Shown piece by piece: positions 13,854 to 15,659 of a stretch of 15,659 bases of DNA (within the stretch, counting starts at the first letter, position 1; each line of letters starts with the position of its first letter). Made by a program: the position numbers and the translations under genes. The DNA is from Bacteroidota bacterium. GTDB lineage: Bacteria; Bacteroidota; Bacteroidia; Chitinophagales; Chitinophagaceae. A model generated the notes under the pieces. It worked only from the letters and a program-made list of their open reading frames with translations. It did no database searches and had not been told where the DNA came from. The DNA is taken from contig JAEZCV010000045.1 of assembly GCA_023429985.1 (NCBI GenBank), positions 1-15,659 on the forward strand, written 5' to 3'.

Positions 13854-14462
13854 ATGGAAGTGACAAAAATAAGGCTTTCGAAGGCTGAGTTGGAAATGGT
13901 TAGCAACAGTGAGTTGATCTTAACAAAAAATAGGATTATTCGCATAGCCATCTGTTTGCTGGAAGCTGCTATGGGAAGGATGCAGTTTGAAGCTGGTGAT
14001 AATACCGGTTTTCCTTTCAACAATACCCCAAAAATTTCGAAAGGAGAAAACTATGAAGGGCTTCCTTTTGCAATACTGGACTATCCAAGAATAGCAGATG
14101 CAGGTGCATTGTGTTTTGTGCGAAGCATGTTCTGGTGGGGAAATTTTTTCAGCAGCACATTGCACTTGTCGGGAAAATATAAAATTGCATTTGAAAGAAA
14201 AGTTATAGATGCTTACCAATTGCTAAGCGATCGGGAATATTTTGTTTGTGTTTCGGATGAACAATGGGGCCACCATTTTAGAAATGATAATTATAAAGAA
14301 ATACGGTCCTTTTTACCAGCACAATTCGAAGAACTGGTAAGGTCTGCCTTGTTTATTAAAATCGCAAAAAAACATTCACTTTCTGAATGGGAAGAAATAG
14401 AACTGATGCTGTTCAATAATTGGAGGTTCCTTTCGGGTTTAGTTTCCGAGGCGGTGAAATAA
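13854..14462 (+). CDS. Protein of unknown function, probably conserved in Bacteroidota
   Basis: This 202-residue protein has no signal peptide and no clear membrane helix, so it should be cytosolic. The N-terminus looks helical (about residues 8-45). The centre contains a dense aromatic stretch, NYEGLPFAILDYPRI at 66-80 and CFVRSMFWWGNFFSSTLHLSG at 87-107 with many Trp and Phe residues, which looks like a conserved core. VSDEQWGHHF at 133-142 holds neighbouring His and acidic residues that could bind metal, though this is only a guess. A helical acidic C-terminus follows. I cannot name a family. The gene is divergent from the LPS permease and overlaps the START-like gene by 24 bases at its 3' end. 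An alternative ATG at 13896 would remove the first 14 residues. Confidence 0.82.
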   Translation: MEVTKIRLSKAELEMVSNSELILTKNRIIRIAICLLEAAMGRMQFEAGDNTGFPFNNTPKISKGENYEGLPFAILDYPRIADAGALCFVRSMFWWGNFFSSTLHLSGKYKIAFERKVIDAYQLLSDREYFVCVSDEQWGHHFRNDNYKEIRSFLPAQFEELVRSALFIKIAKKHSLSEWEEIELMLFNNWRFLSGLVSEAVK

Positions 14463-14819
14463 TTCTTTTACCTGGTGGTCCCAGAGCATGCTTTGATCCT
14501 TGATTTCTTTTTTATCTGCAAAATCTTTAATAACGAGAATGGTTTGATTGGTTACTTCGGATTTTTCAATACTGAATTCAAAATATTCATCTTTAGGGGC
14601 ATGAGTCCAGTGAAAGCGAATAAATTTATCTGTTTCACTATCTACTACTTCGGCAGTTTCTTCTGAACCGTTCCATGAGAAACTGTAAATACCATCCTGG
14701 TCATCCACTTTATCGGCAAACCATTCCTGCAGTCCGGAGGAGGAAGTAAGAAATTCGTAAAGTATGGAGGGAGAACATCTCACAGGATATTCCAAAGTAT
14801 ACAATTGTTTTTTGCTCAT
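14439..14819 (-). CDS. START-like domain protein (SRPBCC fold)
   Basis: This 126-residue protein has the compact helix-grip fold seen in AHSA1/START-like proteins: an opening strand (KKQLYTLEYPVRCSPSILYEFL split over a strand and helix), a GLQEWFADKV segment at 29-38 as in Aha1-type domains, alternating strands with FIRFHWTH and YFEFSIEKSE, and a C-terminal helix (DQSMLWDHQVKELFHRL). It is most like the short START-like proteins common in Bacteroidota, whose ligand is unknown. The ATG at 14819 is the natural start. It converges on the 202-residue gene with a 24-base overlap and is divergent from rpoD. Confidence 0.85.
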   Translation of the reverse strand: MSKKQLYTLEYPVRCSPSILYEFLTSSSGLQEWFADKVDDQDGIYSFSWNGSEETAEVVDSETDKFIRFHWTHAPKDEYFEFSIEKSEVTNQTILVIKDFADKKEIKDQSMLWDHQVKELFHRLGN

Positions 14820-15104
14820 CTTAGTCCGTTAATTCTTGTCAATTGCTGCAATAATAGAAAAATATTCAATCCCGCAAAGTTTTTTTAATACCATTTTCAG
14901 GAGGGAAAGGCATTTGAAAATGAAGAAATCTTAAAATTTTGAAAAAAAAAATTTTTTCATATTGTTCTTTTTGCTAATTTGGATTTGTCGTTCGGCTATT
15001 TCGGACGCTGAGAAACCAGAAATGTGATGGATATTTTGGGATAACCAAAACTAAATTTTAAACATTCAAGTCTTTAAAATAACCATCTAAATAAAACCAA
15101 TCCT
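14820..15104. other. AT-rich spacer upstream of rpoD
   Basis: These 285 bases carry no credible gene. They hold a perfect 7-base inverted repeat (CATTTTC at 14892-14898 and GAAAATG at 14916-14922, 17 bases apart) and an A10-T6 tract at 14942-14957 flanked by G and C that can fold back on itself. An ATG at 14920 opens only four codons (MKKS) after a purine-rich GGAGGG. No exact TAnnTTTG element was found, although near matches occur around 14975 and 15052. The rpoD promoter or promoters and a long leader must lie here. Confidence 0.6.
14942..14957. promoter_or_regulatory. A10-T6 tract upstream of rpoD
   Basis: Ten A residues followed by six T residues, preceded by AAAATTTT at 14933-14940. Phased A-tracts bend DNA and can act as upstream promoter elements; this is the usual reading when they lie before a strongly expressed gene. 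There is no direct proof here. Confidence 0.3.
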
Positions 15105-15659
15105 ATGAGCATGCGTCAGTTAAAGATCACGAAATCTATTACCAATCGTGAATCCCAAAGTCTCGAAAAGTACCTACAGGAAATAGGGAAAGTAGAGCTT
15201 ATCACTCCCGAAGAGGAGGTCAGGTTAGCAAGACTAATCAAGCAGGGTGACCAAATTGCCTTAGACCGCCTCACAAAAGCCAATCTTCGTTTTGTTGTTT
15301 CCGTTGCCAAGCAGTACCAGAACCAGGGACTTTCTCTTCCTGATCTTATCAATGAAGGAAATCTTGGACTGATAAAAGCTGCACAGCGATTTGATGAAAC
15401 CAAGGGCTTTAAATTTATTTCTTATGCTGTTTGGTGGATCAGGCAATCTATTCTGCAGGCTTTGGCCGAGCAGGCAAGGATAGTCAGGCTTCCACTGAAC
15501 AAAGTTGGGCTTACCAACAGGATCCAGAAAGCATTCAGCCAGCTGGAGCAGGAGTTTGAAAGAGAACCATCTGCCGAGGAACTTGCGGAATTGCTGAACA
15601 TGGATCTTGAAGAAGTAACTTCTACCTTAGGCATTAATGTGAGGCACGTAAGTGTGGAC
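15105..15659 (+). CDS. rpoD: Primary RNA polymerase sigma factor, 3' part outside the window
   Basis: The first 185 codons of the housekeeping sigma factor (RpoD/SigA) are present; related Bacteroidota proteins are about 285-290 residues long, so roughly 100 residues are missing at the right edge. The start MSMRQLKITKSITNRESQ is the phylum-typical N-terminus, without region 1.1. Region 1.2 is at about 15-47 (SLEKYLQEIGKVELITPEEE). Region 2 covers about 55-125: NLRFVVSVAKQYQNQGLSL, DLINEGNLGLIKAAQRFD for core binding and FKFISYAVWWIRQSI for -10 melting and reading. Region 3 begins near 130 (LPLNKVGLTNRIQKAF) and runs to the edge. A second in-frame ATG at 15111 (MRQLKI) is equally acceptable. 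This factor should be the one that reads the TAnnTTTG -7 elements in this genome. Confidence 0.97.
   Translation, partial: MSMRQLKITKSITNRESQSLEKYLQEIGKVELITPEEEVRLARLIKQGDQIALDRLTKANLRFVVSVAKQYQNQGLSLPDLINEGNLGLIKAAQRFDETKGFKFISYAVWWIRQSILQALAEQARIVRLPLNKVGLTNRIQKAFSQLEQEFEREPSAEELAELLNMDLEEVTSTLGINVRHVSVD

Noticed and set aside
14941..14958. A10-T6 fold-back as an intrinsic terminator
   Set aside because: The stem has a single GC pair and lies upstream of both adjacent genes, so a promoter-region or bending role is more likely than termination.
1..15659. CRISPR array, tRNA or rRNA genes, insertion sequence or prophage
   Set aside because: No direct repeat series, cloverleaf-like sequence, transposase motif or phage gene was seen on either strand.

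Overview
The window looks like chromosomal DNA of a Bacteroidota bacterium, probably a Chitinophagales/Sphingobacteriales-type lineage. The signs are: AT-rich DNA; almost no Shine-Dalgarno sequences, with A-rich stretches before start codons instead; a TAnnTTTG-type -7 promoter element; a short primary sigma factor beginning SMRQLKITKSITNRE without region 1.1; a TonB protein with the MLDILFEHRNKSYGAY N-terminus usual in this phylum; and a START-like small protein typical of it. No mobile element, tRNA, rRNA, CRISPR array or phage gene was seen. The genes are mostly housekeeping or envelope genes and appear intact.

Left part (1-2110, minus strand): an envelope gene set read right to left: a TonB energy transducer, a small two-helix membrane protein, a PstS-like lipoprotein that starts on an ATGA overlap, and the first 16 codons of another secreted protein cut by the window edge. 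No ExbB/ExbD or Pst ABC permease genes lie in view. Centre-left (2227-7071): a low-molecular-weight tyrosine phosphatase and histidyl-tRNA synthetase (plus strand), a small lipoprotein of unknown function overlapping hisS tail to tail, a degradative thiolase resembling 3-oxoadipyl-CoA thiolases (minus), and rlmN (plus).

Centre (7182-9550, plus): a secreted, very basic Spy/LTxxQ-like protein built from two tandem copies of one unit and closed by a clear intrinsic terminator, then two adjacent rRNA pseudouridine synthases of different families (RluB-like and RluA-like). Centre-right (9568-13823, minus): an LptF/LptG permease, then a tightly packed run of exported Mn-type superoxide dismutase, cation diffusion facilitator with a Cys-rich tail, OsmC-like protein and 1-Cys peroxiredoxin. 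This run reads as a metal and peroxide defence operon.

Right end (13854-15659): a conserved-looking protein of unknown function, a START-like protein convergent and overlapping with it, a 285-base AT-rich spacer, and the first 185 codons of the primary sigma factor rpoD. The most interesting points are the superoxide-to-peroxide operon with a lipid-anchored SOD, the duplicated Spy-like protein, the PstS-TonB pairing, and -7-like elements 3 to 5 bases before four start codons, which would imply leaderless mRNAs. Nothing in the window clearly amounts to a new defence or mobile system.
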